NCBI GenBank assembly: GCA_963851405.1
Contig: CAWKPB010000005.1
Coordinates: 481,294 to 545,293 of the forward strand
Reading direction: 5' to 3'
DNA from: JANPBY01 sp963851405
Lineage (GTDB): Bacteria; Actinomycetota; Actinomycetes; DATJPE01
DNA length: 64,000 nucleotides
Each line of letters begins with the position of its first letter. Within the stretch, counting starts at the first letter, position 1. The position numbers and the translations under genes are program-made. The notes below the pieces were generated by a model. The model was not told the DNA's origin. It saw nothing but the letters and a program-made list of their open reading frames with translations, and did no database searches. This document shows positions 54,516-64,000 of this stretch, one piece after another.

Positions 54516-55546
54516 CCCACGAGGGCCGCGGCCTGGGACGGCGGTGCGAGCAGCTCGCTCGCGGCGGCGACGACGGCGGCGGGCGCGATGGCGGGCATGC
54601 AGCCGGCGCTGGCGCAGCCGCTGCGACAGGGGCTGCAGGAGAAGCCCGCCCGCAGGCTGCGGGACGGGGTGCGGTGCCAGGGCGCGTTCTCGACGGGATC
54701 GGTGGGACCGAGGAGCTGGACCACCGGCGTCCCGACCAGCGACGCCAGGTGCAACGGACCGGTGTCGGCGCCGACGGCGAGACGGCAGCCGGCGAAGAGC
54801 CGGGCCAGGTCCGCCGGGCTCCGGGTCTCCGGTGCCAGCCGCGCCGCGCCCCCGGCCGCTGCCACGACCGCCCGGGCGCAAGCCAGGTCTGCCGGCGACG
54901 GGCCGCGGGTCACGATGCAGGGAGCTCCGACGCGCCGGGCCAGCTGCCGCGCCACCTCGGCCCAGGCCGCCGCCGGGTAGCGCTTGTGGGGCGTGTGGGG
55001 GCTGCTGCCCGGGTGGATCGCCACCGGGGCCGGGCCGGGCCGGTGCCGCTGGCGCGCAGCGACGGAAAACGGCTCACCCGCCTCGGGGTCGACGCCGAGG
55101 GCGGCCACCAGGGCGGCATTCCGCTCGAAGCGGCTGATGCGACCGGCCGGCAGGACGACGCGGTCGGTCGCGAAGAGATGCGCCCGCTCCCGGGCGAAGG
55201 GCGGCGCGTAGGTCACGCGCCGCGGAGCACCCGACAGCCGCGACAGCACCGCCGACCGGAGGATCGCGTGGAAATCGAGCACCAGGTCGAAGCGACGCCC
55301 GCGCAGGGCGCCGAGGAATTCCCGGGCATCGCGGTGCAGGCGCCGCAGGCGAACGCGGCGCAGCGACTCGGCGAGCGCGGGCCGGGGAAACTCGATCACC
55401 TCGTCGACGACGGTCGCGCCCCGCAGGACACCGGCGTGGGCCGGCTCGACCAGCCACGCCAGGTGGGCGCCGGGATGGGCGCGGCGGAGCGCGGCGACGG
55501 CGGGCAGCGTGCGCACCACGTCGCCCAGGGCGCCCAGACGGATCAC
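54512..55546 (-). CDS. lipopolysaccharide heptosyltransferase family (GT9)
   Basis: The 344-residue product starts at MIRLGALGDVVRTLPAVAAL, the conserved ADP-heptose:LPS heptosyltransferase opening, with AIHPGSSPHTPHKRYP near 180 and ADTGPLHLASLVGTPVVQLLG near 265 (donor site). Residues CSPCRSGCASAGCM near 315 form a C-terminal cysteine cluster also seen in some family members. The natural start may be earlier (in-frame residues ADRIL precede the GTG at 55546, but no clear ATG). It adds heptose to the inner core. Divergent from lptF. Confidence 0.9.
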   Translation of the reverse strand: MIRLGALGDVVRTLPAVAALRRAHPGAHLAWLVEPAHAGVLRGATVVDEVIEFPRPALAESLRRVRLRRLHRDAREFLGALRGRRFDLVLDFHAILRSAVLSRLSGAPRRVTYAPPFARERAHLFATDRVVLPAGRISRFERNAALVAALGVDPEAGEPFSVAARQRHRPGPAPVAIHPGSSPHTPHKRYPAAAWAEVARQLARRVGAPCIVTRGPSPADLACARAVVAAAGGAARLAPETRSPADLARLFAGCRLAVGADTGPLHLASLVGTPVVQLLGPTDPVENAPWHRTPSRSLRAGFSCSPCRSGCASAGCMPAIAPAAVVAAASELLAPPSQAAALVG

Positions 55547-55644
55547 CAGGATCCGGTCGGCGGCGATCGGGCGCGGCGGCGGCGAAAGACGGGCGGTGAT
55601 GGCGAGCCTCGCGGTCCAGGTCGGCTCCGGTAGGATACCTCCCG

Positions 55645-56803
55645 ATGCGACCAGCCCACACCCTGTCGAGCTACGTCGCGCGCGAGGTCGCCCTGTACAC
55701 CGCGCTCGGCCTGGCCGCGATCACTCTCGTGCTGGTGGGTCGCAACCTGCTGCGTCAGCTCGGCGGGCTCGTCGCCGCCGGTGCGTCGGCCGCCGATGTC
55801 CTCGGCGTCCTCGGAAACCTGACCAGCATGCTGGCGGCCTACGCGCTGCCGATCGCCTTCCTCTTCGGCGTGTTGCTGGCGACGAGCCGCCTGGCGTCGG
55901 ACCGCGAGACACTGGCGATGGACAGCTGCGGCGTCGGGCTGCGCGCGCTGCTCGCACCCGTCGCGGTCATGGGATTGCTCGTGTCGTGCCTCACCGCGTA
56001 CCTGGTGGGCGAGGTCGAGCACCGGGCGCGGCGCGAGCTGCGCCTGCAGGTGAGGACCCTCGCGGCCGAGGGCCGTCTGATCGAGGCCGGTGGCTTTCGC
56101 GAGGTCGGCGACCGGGTGATCTTCGTCAAGCGGCGTCGCGACGACGACCAGCTCGAAGGCGTGGTGATCGCCGATCGCGGCGACCCGGCGCGTCCCCGGG
56201 ATCTTCGCCGAGCGCGGCGAGATCGCCTGGGACGACGACGGCCGGGCGCTGCGGCTGCGACTGCACGCCGGGGACATCCACGTCGACGCGGCGGCTACCA
56301 GCCGGCACGCGCCAGACGACGGCGAACGCTATCGCCGCATCGCCTTCGACCACTTCGACTACCGCATCGCAGCGGCGGAGCTGCTCGGCTCCGAGATCGA
56401 AAGCTACCGGCCCCGCGAGATGGACCGCGAGCAGCTGCGGGCGGTGATCGCCCGGGCCGAAGCGGGTGAATCCCTCGCGGACCTGCGGCGCCAGGATGCG
56501 GTGCACTACGACGTGCAGCTCCAGCGCCGCCTGGCCCTCCCCTTCGCGCCGTTCCTCTTCGGAATGGTCGGCGTGCCCCTCGGCGCCCGGCGGGCGCGGC
56601 CGGGCCGCGCCACCGGCGTCCTGGTCTGCGCGGGTCTCGTCCTCTGCTACTACGCGCTGATGACCCTGGGCCAGCTGGCGGCCATCGAGCGGCTGCTCCC
56701 CGTCCCGGTCGGTCTGTGGCTCCCGAACGCGGCGTTCGCCGGGGCCGCCGGGCTGCTGCTGCATCGGGCCACGCGACGGGGCCCGCCGCTCGCCACGTTC
56801 CGT
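55645..56803 (+). CDS. lptF: LptF/LptG permease of the LPS export system, one frameshift, 3' end lost
   Basis: The N-terminal frame gives a first helix YVAREVALYTALGLAAITLV, the LLPxA-like PIAFLFGVLLATSRLASDRE near 70-90, and LRLQVRTLAAEGRLIEAGGF. Near 56,190 one base is gained; the second frame continues with IFAERGEIAWDDDGRALRLR, then QLQRRLALPFAPFLFGMVGV and two C-terminal helices. This is LptF, which with LptB and LptG extracts LPS from the inner membrane. The sequence leaves the protein at about 56,803, where composition changes. Confidence 0.88.
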
Positions 56804-56830
56804 TTGTGCGACGATAGTCAGAGTGGAAGT
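56790..56830. other. assembly seam 2: LPS-gene DNA joined to eukaryotic DNA
   Basis: Up to CCGCTCGCCACGTTCCG the sequence has the very high GC of the preceding genes and still reads as LptF. From about 56,805 it becomes AT-rich (TTGTGCGACGATAGTCAG and onward), and no bacterial gene follows. Confidence 0.8.
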
Positions 56831-56954
56831 TACTCGGATGTAGATGATCCGACTTTTGAGTGATTCAGTCCACAGAATTTGATTCTTTGATTTTGCAAAT
56901 GATATAGATTATAAGGCTATCCAGGGATTTGTAAAACTTGTATTTTTTCTCCTT

Positions 56955-57835
56955 TCATAAGTTAACGCGACCATAACGAGGCCCGATGAAAGACTCAGAT
57001 TTATTCGCTTCGCCTGGAGGATCTTTCTTCTTCTTCTTAGCCAAGTTCGTGATAGGTGGCTTCTTCTCGCTCTTGGAAGGGGTACGCGGCGACGTGGGTG
57101 GCGGCCTCATTGTGTTTCCGGCCTCTGGTTCGCTGGACTTTGCGACGACGGGCTCACTATAAGGAACTTCGTCCTCGGGCCTTTCGAAAACTTCTGAGTC
57201 TCCAACGGGTTGAGAAATGTCGTTATCGGCATCCGTTGTCGGCTGACGTTGAGAGCCGCCGTGTGATGGATGGGCATACGTCTTACCGTCACAGCAAGCA
57301 CAAATCTTGGCGCACACGAACTTGTCGGGGAGAGGAACAAGCCAGCAAATAGAAATCATGGCTGATCAAAATAATAACATTCAGAGTAGTTCAAAACTCC
57401 AGCCGCACCAAGAGTACAATTTCGGCAATCGGCAACTTCAAGTCCCCGCAGAACTGTATACGTTAAAAGAACGCCAACAAGCGCCACAACGTACAGAATG
57501 CGTGTAGTCAACCAAATGATTTCTGCAGGTCTGCCCTTGATGGCAAACATGACCAGGCAGATCCCAATCATGGTGAAGGTTAGACACAAATTCGCAATCA
57601 CACCAAACGCTTGAGCGGTTTTAATTTGGGCACTTGGACTGCTGTATTCCGAACAACTCGGGTTGCTAAAATACTTCCCCCCAAACACCCCGAGAGCTTT
57701 GCTGGTGCCGTTTATTTTGACAAAATCACAAGAAGCCAAGGATGTAACGGAGAAAATCCAGGCCAGAATGTTGAGAGAAAAAAGAACCCATCTGTATTTT
57801 TGTAGATGCAAGAATATAGGCGCAACAGAAGGCAA
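56955..57835 (-). CDS. eukaryotic (diatom-like) multi-pass membrane protein, one frameshift
   Basis: The first frame (57835 to 57356) encodes about 159 residues with three hydrophobic segments (WVLFSLNILAWIFSVTSLAS, VIANLCLTFTMIGICLVMFA, WLTTRILYVVALVGVLLTYT) and paired cysteines in extracellular parts (SCDFVKI, CRNCTLG, SECYYF). It stops at FDQP. A one-base gain would give FDQPW and continue with ISICWLVPLPDKFVCAKICA and a lysine/Pro-rich tail ending near 56,955. Proteins opening with an ASCDFVKI-type motif and cysteine loops are common in diatoms, from memory. Function unknown; an intron is an alternative to the frameshift. Confidence 0.55.
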
Positions 57836-58316
57836 TGTGAGCGCAACTAGCTACATCTCAACGCACATATGGCATAGAAGTACCTGCCCCGCGCCAGCTT
57901 TTGAGTGCTCTTAGGGCTATCTAGCAGGAAATTGCTCTACAAGAAGAAGAAATCCCGCACTCATCGGGAGCAGCGCCAGCGACATATCCCATCAATCAGT
58001 GCCGAAGTGCCCATCGTACGGTCATGCTTACCGATTGATGTTCTGTTGTTTCGGAGTATCGCAATACGCACAGCAGCAACCCATCTTGCTTTTGGTTCCT
58101 TTCTTTGTTCACGAAAGCAACAAGAACGAATGAAGCGAGGACTGGTTGGAGTTCTCATCGCCATCGAGGGCGGACAGACGGAGGCAGAGCAGCAAGCAAG
58201 CGACAGCGCCGCCTCTCACCTCTCATCCTCCGCTCACAATCTTCTTTGTTTTCTCCTGGCACCTTCTTGCAAGCTCCAAAAACAAAGCAAGATTGCTGAG
58301 AGAGAGGGAGAGTCTT
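57836..58316. other. eukaryotic intergenic/promoter region, nothing recognised
   Basis: It is the 5' flank of the membrane-protein gene. Short frames occur on both strands but lack protein-like composition or motifs. The LTR element starts at its right-hand end. Confidence 0.5.
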
Positions 58317-58732
58317 TGGAACGACACTGCAGGCAGTCGTGTGAAGGCTGGAGAGGAACAAGCTGTAGCTCTGCGAGAGTTGTACGTGGAAACTGCACCA
58401 GAGAATGACTCTCAAAGATTCTTGAGAATCGAAGACAATCAACCACTGATTGCTCAACTCTGCAAGCAGACAAACAGGTGGAAGCACTGAAGAGCAGCAG
58501 CGCAGTGTTGACAAGGTGCCACAGATGACACAGCTCCCTCTGGTGGCAGGGGATGCTGATGAAGTTCATCAATCAAAGAAGTGAGAACTTTGATCGATGA
58601 GAGCAGACTTGCTCTCCAGTCGAGCACCGGATGCACACCGTTTGAACAATTTAGTGTGCAAAAACATATGGTCGGGAGACAACCCACGAATCAGGATCAG
58701 GAGTCAGACATGAGTCCCACTGATTCCTTCCA
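58317..58732 (-). repeat. 3' LTR, 416 bp
   Basis: Starts TGGAACGAC and ends GATTCCTTCCA. It aligns without gaps to the LTR at 60,965-61,380; about 27 differences by eye, all transitions. Confidence 0.88.
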
Positions 58733-58743
58733 CTCCCTCTCAA
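58733..58743 (-). promoter_or_regulatory. polypurine tract
   Basis: On the minus strand, TTGAGAGGGAG directly abuts the 3' LTR (GAGGGAG then TGGAA), the normal place for the plus-strand primer of an LTR retroelement. Confidence 0.7.
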
Positions 58744-58824
58744 GTGAGCACGTGAGACAGATTATTGATGGTCGAGTGAGCTTGCTCTCCAAAAATGAGA
58801 TTCAACGGACATGTCATGAGCCAA

Positions 58825-59259
58825 TCACCAGCCAACAAGAAGGGCGCGTAAGCGTTTGAATTTCTCTGGTGAAAGACCTTTGGTGAAAATGTCTGCCTTC
58901 TGATCTTCGGTGGAGATGGGCTTGATGCTCATGCTGCTTGAAGGTCCGATCTTGGACTTAAAGAAATGGTATTTTGCAGCAATGTGCTTGGTTCGAGGAG
59001 CAATCTTGGGGGAAGCAGCAAGGGCAAGGGCACCATTGTTGTCTTCAAAAATGGTGGATCAAATGATGGCCGAGCGCTTGGCAAAGTCCAGTTTCAGCGC
59101 AGTTCTGGCTTCCTGCAAAAGCCCACGCATCAGAGCAAGCTCTCGCATCAATTGTGGAAGAGCAACATGCTCTGCTTTGGTGGCAGAAAAGAGCAATCTC
59201 CGTCTGCAGCTTGGATGCCCAAATCAATGGAGTGTTTCCCAAGGCAAGTGCGCGTCCGG
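58825..59259 (-). pseudogene. RNase H domain of a copia polyprotein, degenerate
   Basis: Read on the minus strand: ALALGNTPLIWASKLQTEIAL, then after one extra base SATKAEHVALPQLMRELALM, then FEDNNGALALAASPKI, RTKHIAAKYHFFKSKIG and KADIFTKGLSPEKFKRLRA ending VGW and a stop. This is the C-terminal RNase H of Ty1/copia pol. There is one frameshift near 59,190 and an in-frame TGA before STIFEDNN, which a CGA to TGA change explains. It follows the gag directly because the middle of pol is deleted. Confidence 0.85.
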
Positions 59260-59267
59260 TGCGTTGT

Positions 59268-60705
59268 TCACCCTTGCAATGATGCTCGCTGGCTGGTGAC
59301 ATGCACCTTGGGACCACCACGCCAGATCTTGCAGGTCTCGCAAAACTTGACCTCTTTGCCATTGACGGTCTTGATGTGAGGTTTGCCTTCTTTCGGCGGG
59401 GTGCGGCGCTCTTTGCGGCTCATGCCACCATGGTCAGGGTTTGGCTTGTTTGCCAACTTGTCACCGCCGTTCTGCGACTGTTCCTTGGGGGCATCCTTCT
59501 TGGGGCAGTTTGGCTTGATGTGGCCCTTGACTCCACAGTGGTGACAGATGAGATCCTTGTGAGCTGGATTCGCCACCTTGTCGTTGCCATTATTGTGGCC
59601 ATTTTGCGAGTGGGGATTTGATGGCTGAAGCTTGCCATCAAGCTTCTTGGAAAGGCAATCAATGGAGGCCTGCAAAGCTTGCACAGGATTTTCCTTGTGG
59701 ACCTTCTTCACTTCCCACATGTCATTGGTTTCAAGGGAGCGATGCTTGGTCTTGAGGGAGTCGACAACAACGTCCCACTTCTCGGTGGTCGAGGGACTAG
59801 AATCCACCTTGTCATGCTGCTCGAGGACTTGCAACTCAAAAGCGAGGGTCAAGCTTCCTCGGAAACAGCCAACAACCAACAAATTGAGGTCCTTTGGCTT
59901 GAGTTCATTGCCGACTCCATCCAGATGCTTGGCAATTTCGGTCACTTTCTGACTGAAGGTGTCAACATTCTGACCGGGCTCATTTGCCAGATGGAGGGCT
60001 TGGAGATTGCGTTCCAGCTTGCGCACTGCACTTGCTGAAAGCAATTGGCAGATGCCAACAATGGCCACCAAAACTTGGGGACCAGTCACATTGGCTTTGA
60101 GGTCATTGTTGACCTTCTTGAGCATCTCGTTCTTGAGGGAACATTTAAGGTGAGAACCCAACATTGCAAGGTTTGCAAGATCTTGGGGACACAGGAGCAC
60201 CAGCTGCCCAGCCAGGTGCATTGCCAGCTTGGAGTTCTTTGACCCAGTCATCTGCCAACTGCTTGGTTGCTTTGCCACAGCTGTCAAGGAGGTGAGTCTC
60301 GGTGCCATTCTGATGCTGGATCTGATGCACTGGGTCCACACCATGCTTCTCAATGTCTTCTTTGAGAAGCTCCAACCAGGTCTGAAAGGACGTCTTCATG
60401 GTGTTTGCCTTCGTCATTTCTTCCGGCGCAGCAAGGTGGAAATCCTCCTTCAGACCGGCGGCACAATAAGTCTTGGTCTTGGCAATGCTCTTGCAATCAG
60501 CAGGTTGCCAAGCCTTGGCAGATGCCGGATGCATGGCTGCACTTGTTCTTCCGGTTCCTCCACCACCAGTCCAAGGCACAAATGTGCCATCTGGATTGAC
60601 TAAGATGCCGCCAGCTCGAGGTTCCGGCGGTCAAATGATGGCAGTGGTGGTCGTCGAGGATGTCGAGGATGTTCCTGTTCCCGTGCCAGTCATCATGGTC
60701 ATCAT
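59268..60705 (-). pseudogene. gag: copia-type gag with zinc knuckle, disrupted
   Basis: From ATG 60705 the frame reads MMTMMTGTGTGTSS, meets an in-frame TGA (in place of CGA or CAA) and continues with PEPRAGGILVNPDGTFVPWT, LKEDFHLAAPEEMTKANTMK and LLKEDIEKHGVDPVHQIQHQ. Near 60,230 it shifts to KLAMHLAGQLVLLCPQDLAN and goes on to SASAVRKLERNLQALHLANE, then the zinc knuckle CHHCGVKGHIKPNC (CX2CX4HX4C) near 59,540, and FCETCKIWRGGPKVHVTS before the stop. Gag packages element RNA in virus-like particles. The order and knuckle match diatom-type copia gag, from memory. Confidence 0.85.
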
Positions 60706-60964
60706 CTTGCCATCTCATGCAGTCAACAAAGAAGGTACACTGTTGTTCTGGAGTTACAGGCTCTCCAAAACTGCAGATGCAGAAGGCAAAATAGTCGATG
60801 TTTGATCCAATGACAAAAGCACGTAGGTTCACGCAGACTTTGGTGCTGAAAAATTTGGATCTTCTTGATGAATCTTCCGATGGCTTCAGTTCCATCCCTT
60901 TGCCAGCTGCAGGTCATCAAGTCGACTCTTCTTGCTTGTTTTGCTGATGCTTGGGCTTGCAACC

Positions 60965-61380
60965 TGGAATGATACTGCAGGCAGTCATGTGAAGGCTGGA
61001 GAGGAACAAGCTGCAGCTCTGCGAGAGTTGCACATGGAAACTGCACCGGAGAATGACTCTCAAGGATTCTTGAGAATTGAAGACAATCAACCACTGATTG
61101 CTCAGCTCTGCAAGCAGACAAACAGGTGGAAGCACTGAAGAGCAGCAGTGCAGTGTTGACAAGGCATTGCAGATGATGCAGCTCCCTCTGGTGGCAAGGG
61201 ATGCTGATGAAGTTCATCAATCAAAGAAGTGAGAACTTTGATCGATGAGAGCAGACTTGCTCTCCAGTCGAGCACCGGATGCACACCATTTGAATAATTT
61301 AGTGCATAAAAACACATAGTCGGGAGACAACCCACGAATCAGGATCAGGAGTCAGACACGAGTCCCACTGATTCCTTCCA
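60965..61380 (-). repeat. 5' LTR, 416 bp
   Basis: Starts TGGAATGAT and ends GATTCCTTCCA on the plus strand, as the other LTR. The internal region begins on the minus strand with GGTTGCAAGCCC; I do not see a match to the initiator-tRNA primer site. Confidence 0.88.
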
Positions 61381-61385
61381 GTCTT

Positions 61386-62266
61386 TTTTGCTCTTCCTCA
61401 CAGTCTTTCAGATGCAGTGAACAATTTGGCACAACTTTTGACATTTGGCATGCCACACAGCCCACTGCCATGCATTCCCCCTCAGCAGTGGCAACAAACA
61501 TTGCCACAAGCTGCTCCACCTGACACTGCCCAGCACCTGCTTCTTGTTTTTCTTGAGCCATGGAAAATGAAGGGATGGTGGTCAATGATGATTTGGACAA
61601 TGGAAGGACAGGGAGTCGGCCTTCCAAAGCACATTGGGAATTGACTGCAGTGCAGCTTCATGCCTGATGGAAACTGGGGGCCATGGTGGATGTGTGTGTT
61701 GTGTGTGTGTGGCAGATCCGCCCATGTGCACTGTTGCAGCACTTGCACTGAAAGGTTGATTGTTGTTTGGACTGCTTTTGCCTCTGCTGCTCACAATCCA
61801 CAAATGTGTTTGGTGGAACATGAAGTGCCTCAGTGACCACTGATTTGCCCCTTTTTGTCGCGGATTGACTGGGCAGGAGATCCAGTGGTGAGTTGTGTGG
61901 ACCTCCAGTGGTGCAAAAGGCCAAGAAAGAATCTGGCCAGGTGAATCTCCAGTGTGGATGGCCTTTCCCACTTGCTGCCCCACAAGGGCAGCATGGCAGG
62001 CATGGGTGCAATCTCACCAGGCATTGCCAGCACCAGAGGGGCCACACGCCTGTGCACCAGGAGTGTGGGACATCAAACAAATGGTGTCAGAGGACAGCCT
62101 GGACTTGTCAGCTGCCAGCCACAGAAGTAGGTTGTCCCTGCAGCCCTCAAAGCATTGTGTCTCCAGACCCAAGCAAGGCAAGACAAGCCCTCATTTCTTC
62201 TGGCTCACATTTTCCCTGGCCTGTGGGCCAGGGGAGAGTGAGTGGACTCTCATCAAGCAGCACCAA
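61386..62266. other. eukaryotic non-coding flank, nothing recognised
   Basis: The stretch beyond the target duplication is TG-rich and includes a (TG)n-like run near 61,690-61,710. Frames in it are short and without motifs. It is the left arm of the fold-back structure. Confidence 0.5.
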
Positions 62267-64000
62267 CACTGTGCCTTTGCTCTTTGGTGCTGCTTGTGAG
62301 TCCACTCACTCCCTGGGCCCAGGCCAAGGGGAAGTGCAGACCAGAAATGAGGGCTTGCTTGCCTTGCTTGGGTCTGGAGACACAATGCTTTGAGGGCTGC
62401 AGGGACAACTGACTTCTGTGGCTGGCAGCTGACAAGTCCAGGTGAATGCCCACACTGCCTGGTGCACAGGCGTGTGGCCCCTCTGGTGCTGGCAATGCCT
62501 CATGACCATCCTGCCAGTGTTGCTGGGCACAAGTGGGGAAAGGCCACCACCACTGGAGATTCACCTGGCCAGATTACTTCTTGGCTCCTTGACCACTGGA
62601 TCCACACAACTCACCACTGGATCTCCTGCCCAGTAAAAACAAAAGAACGTCACGTGAGCTTCATGTTCCACCAAACACATTTGTGTTGTGAGCAGCAGAG
62701 GCAAAAGCAGTCCAAACAACAATCAACCTTTCAGTGTGCAACAGTGCACATGGATCTGCCACACACACACGCGCGCACACCTCCGCCATACACCCCATTT
62801 CCATCAGGCATGAAGCTGCACTGCAGTCAATTCCCAATGTGCTTTGGAAGGCCGAGGACTCCCTGTCCTTCCATTGTCCGGATCATTCACACCATCCCTT
62901 CATTTTCCATGGCTCCAAATCAGAAGCAGGTGTGTAAGACAGTCAGGTGGAGCAGCTTGTGGCAATGTTTGTTGCCACTGCTGAGGGAGATCATCACAGT
63001 GGGCTGTGTGGCATGCCAATGTAAAAAGTTCCTTAAATTGTTCCTGCATCTGAAAGACTGTGAGGAAGGCAAAAAAAGACTGAAGCGATACGTGGACTCG
63101 TGTCTGACTCCTGATCCTCATTCGTGGGTTGTCTCCCAACTTGTTCAAATGGTGTGCATCCATGCTCGACTGGAGAGCAAGTCTGCCTCTCGTCAATCAA
63201 ACTTCTCACTTGATCTGTGGTGCCTTGCCAACACTGCACCTGCTTCTCTTCAGTGCTTCCACCTGTTTGTCTGCTTGTGGAGTTGAGTGGTCAGCAACGC
63301 GTGTCTTCGATTCTCAGAGAATCTTTGAGAGTCATTCTTTGGGTCCAGTTTCCACACACAACTCTTGTGGAGCTGCAGGGGCTAGCTCCTCTCCAGCCTT
63401 CACCTGACTCCCTGCAGTGTCATTACCAGTTGTGAGCCCAACATCAGCAAAACAAGCTGAAGAGCTACCATCTGGCAAAGAAATAGAAGCCATCATTCAT
63501 CAAGAAGATCTGAATTTCTGGCTCCGTGAACCTGCCATGCTTTTGTCATTGGATCAAACATCAATTATTTTGCCTTCTGCATCTGCAGTTTTGGAAACTC
63601 TGTGAGCTCCCAACGACAGCACACCTTCTTTGTTGACTGCATCATGAAATGGCAAGAATCAGCATGGGAACAGGAACTTCCATGATGGCCACCACTTTCG
63701 TGGTTCGACCCCTAAAAGAGCACTGGCGGCATAGTCAATCCAGATGCACACGTTGTCCCTTGGAGGTAGTGAGGAACTGGAAGACAAGTGCAGCCATGTG
63801 TCCGGCATCTGCCAAGGCTTGGTGACCCACTCGCTCAAGAGTGTCACCAAGACCGAGACTTATTGCACTTCGGTCTGAAGGAGGACTTTCCACCTTGCTG
63901 TGCAAAATGATGAAGGCAAGATGTCCTTCAAGTCATTTGAGGCTTCTTCAAAGAAGACATTGAGAGGCGTTACATGGACCGTCGTCAGATCCAGCAGCAT

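Larger units (their letters stand above)
58317..61380 (-). mobile_element. complete non-autonomous Ty1/copia-type LTR retrotransposon (gag plus RNase H remnant)
   Basis: The 3,064-bp element has two direct 416-bp LTRs, each with TGGAA...TTCCA ends, and a perfect 5-bp target duplication GTCTT (58312-58316 and 61381-61385). Its coding strand is minus: gag lies behind the LTR at 60,965, and RNase H ends just before the LTR at 58,732, preceded by a polypurine tract. Protease, integrase and reverse transcriptase are missing, so it needed proteins from another element. This resembles the gag-only terminal-repeat elements (TR-GAG) of plants. Confidence 0.88.
60312..64000. repeat. fold-back inverted repeat centred near 62,275
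   Basis: The sequence to the right of about 62,284 is the reverse complement of that to the left of 62,266 back to about 60,312, including flank, LTR (copy at about 63,081-63,428) and part of gag. AGCAGCACCAA at 62,256 pairs with TTGGTGCTGCT at 62,284. The right arm is about 1,716 bases against about 1,955 on the left, and its LTR copy is 348 against 416 bases, so it has many deletions. Confidence 0.88.

Noticed and set aside
50182..56803. Horizontal transfer of LPS genes into an actinobacterium
   Set aside because: The block is cut inside genes at both ends, changes composition abruptly, has no integration signs, and the first seam is surrounded by sequence errors; an assembly chimera is simpler.
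57905..58408. Plus-strand frame of 167 codons upstream of the LTR element
   Set aside because: It has no recognisable domain, runs across the LTR boundary, and lies in the flank of a gene on the other strand.
63081..63428. A third, independent LTR copy
   Set aside because: It is part of the fold-back arm, with the AAGAC complement of the target duplication next to it; it mirrors the LTR at 60,965-61,380.
60312..64000. A biological palindrome, such as a hairpin telomere or inverted-repeat transposon
   Set aside because: The right arm is a degraded copy with random deletions, covers unrelated flank, LTR and gag alike, and has no boundary features.
1..64000. CRISPR arrays, tRNA or rRNA genes, integrases and prophage genes
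   Set aside because: I saw no regularly spaced repeats, cloverleaf-like sequences, rRNA cores or bacterial recombinase motifs on reading both strands; short tRNAs could still be missed by eye.

Overview
The window is not one piece of one genome. Base composition, gene content and broken genes at two seams divide it into three blocks. The first is about 50.2 kb of high-GC actinobacterial DNA (1 to about 50,181). The second is about 6.6 kb of very GC-rich DNA from a Gram-negative bacterium with lipopolysaccharide (about 50,182 to 56,803). The third is about 7.2 kb of moderate-GC eukaryotic DNA, most like a diatom or other stramenopile alga (about 56,804 to 64,000). Single-base frameshifts, several at G or C runs, crowd around the first seam. 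The last 3.7 kb is a fold-back inverted repeat centred near 62,275 whose right arm is a shortened, error-rich copy of the left. I read the whole as a metagenomic, probably long-read, chimera; features on either side of a seam should not be taken as neighbours in nature.

Actinobacterial block. The host is inferred to be an actinomycete from GC content, GTG starts, a maleylpyruvate-isomerase-type domain, an OleBC fusion and DnaA boxes of the TCCACA type. In order: a partial hydrolase and two overlapping Gfo/Idh oxidoreductases (1-3,171); a small unit behind an ATACCC-N4-GGGTAT operator with a DUF302 gene, then a CorA remnant (3,234-4,527); a P-type ATPase with PPK2 (4,648-8,378); an ArsR regulator with an SRPBCC protein (8,914-10,217); assorted enzymes including an epimerase fused to a domain resembling red chlorophyll catabolite reductase (10,387-17,859); a TetR/agmatine deiminase pair divergent from a two-gene urease without accessory genes (18,002-22,080); the oleA-oleBC-oleD olefin cluster (23,644-28,284); transporters and a LysR gene (28,411-33,428); a nearly complete kynurenine-to-oxocrotonate tryptophan catabolic cluster (33,436-40,503); a persulfide-detoxification operon behind a second copy of the same operator (40,527-43,378); an ATP-grasp/two-esterase operon (43,420-46,616); a 515-base non-coding stretch with DnaA-box-like sites; and frameshifted CPBP protease and dimethylglycine-dehydrogenase-like genes running into the seam.

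Gram-negative block. The minus strand carries, in transcription order, a heptosyltransferase, a glycosyltransferase, heptose-7-phosphate kinase, yicC, remA, gmk and the 5' part of a relA/spoT gene cut off at the seam; lptF is divergent. The first three and lptF act in lipopolysaccharide synthesis and export, which an actinobacterium would not need.

Eukaryotic block. It holds a membrane-protein gene on the minus strand with one frameshift and, about 480 bases upstream of its start, a complete 3,064-bp LTR retrotransposon: two 416-bp LTRs, TGGAA/TTCCA ends, a GTCTT target duplication and a polypurine tract. Inside are only a copia-type gag and an RNase H remnant. Its LTRs differ, by eye, only by transitions. 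The rest is non-coding sequence and its fold-back copy.
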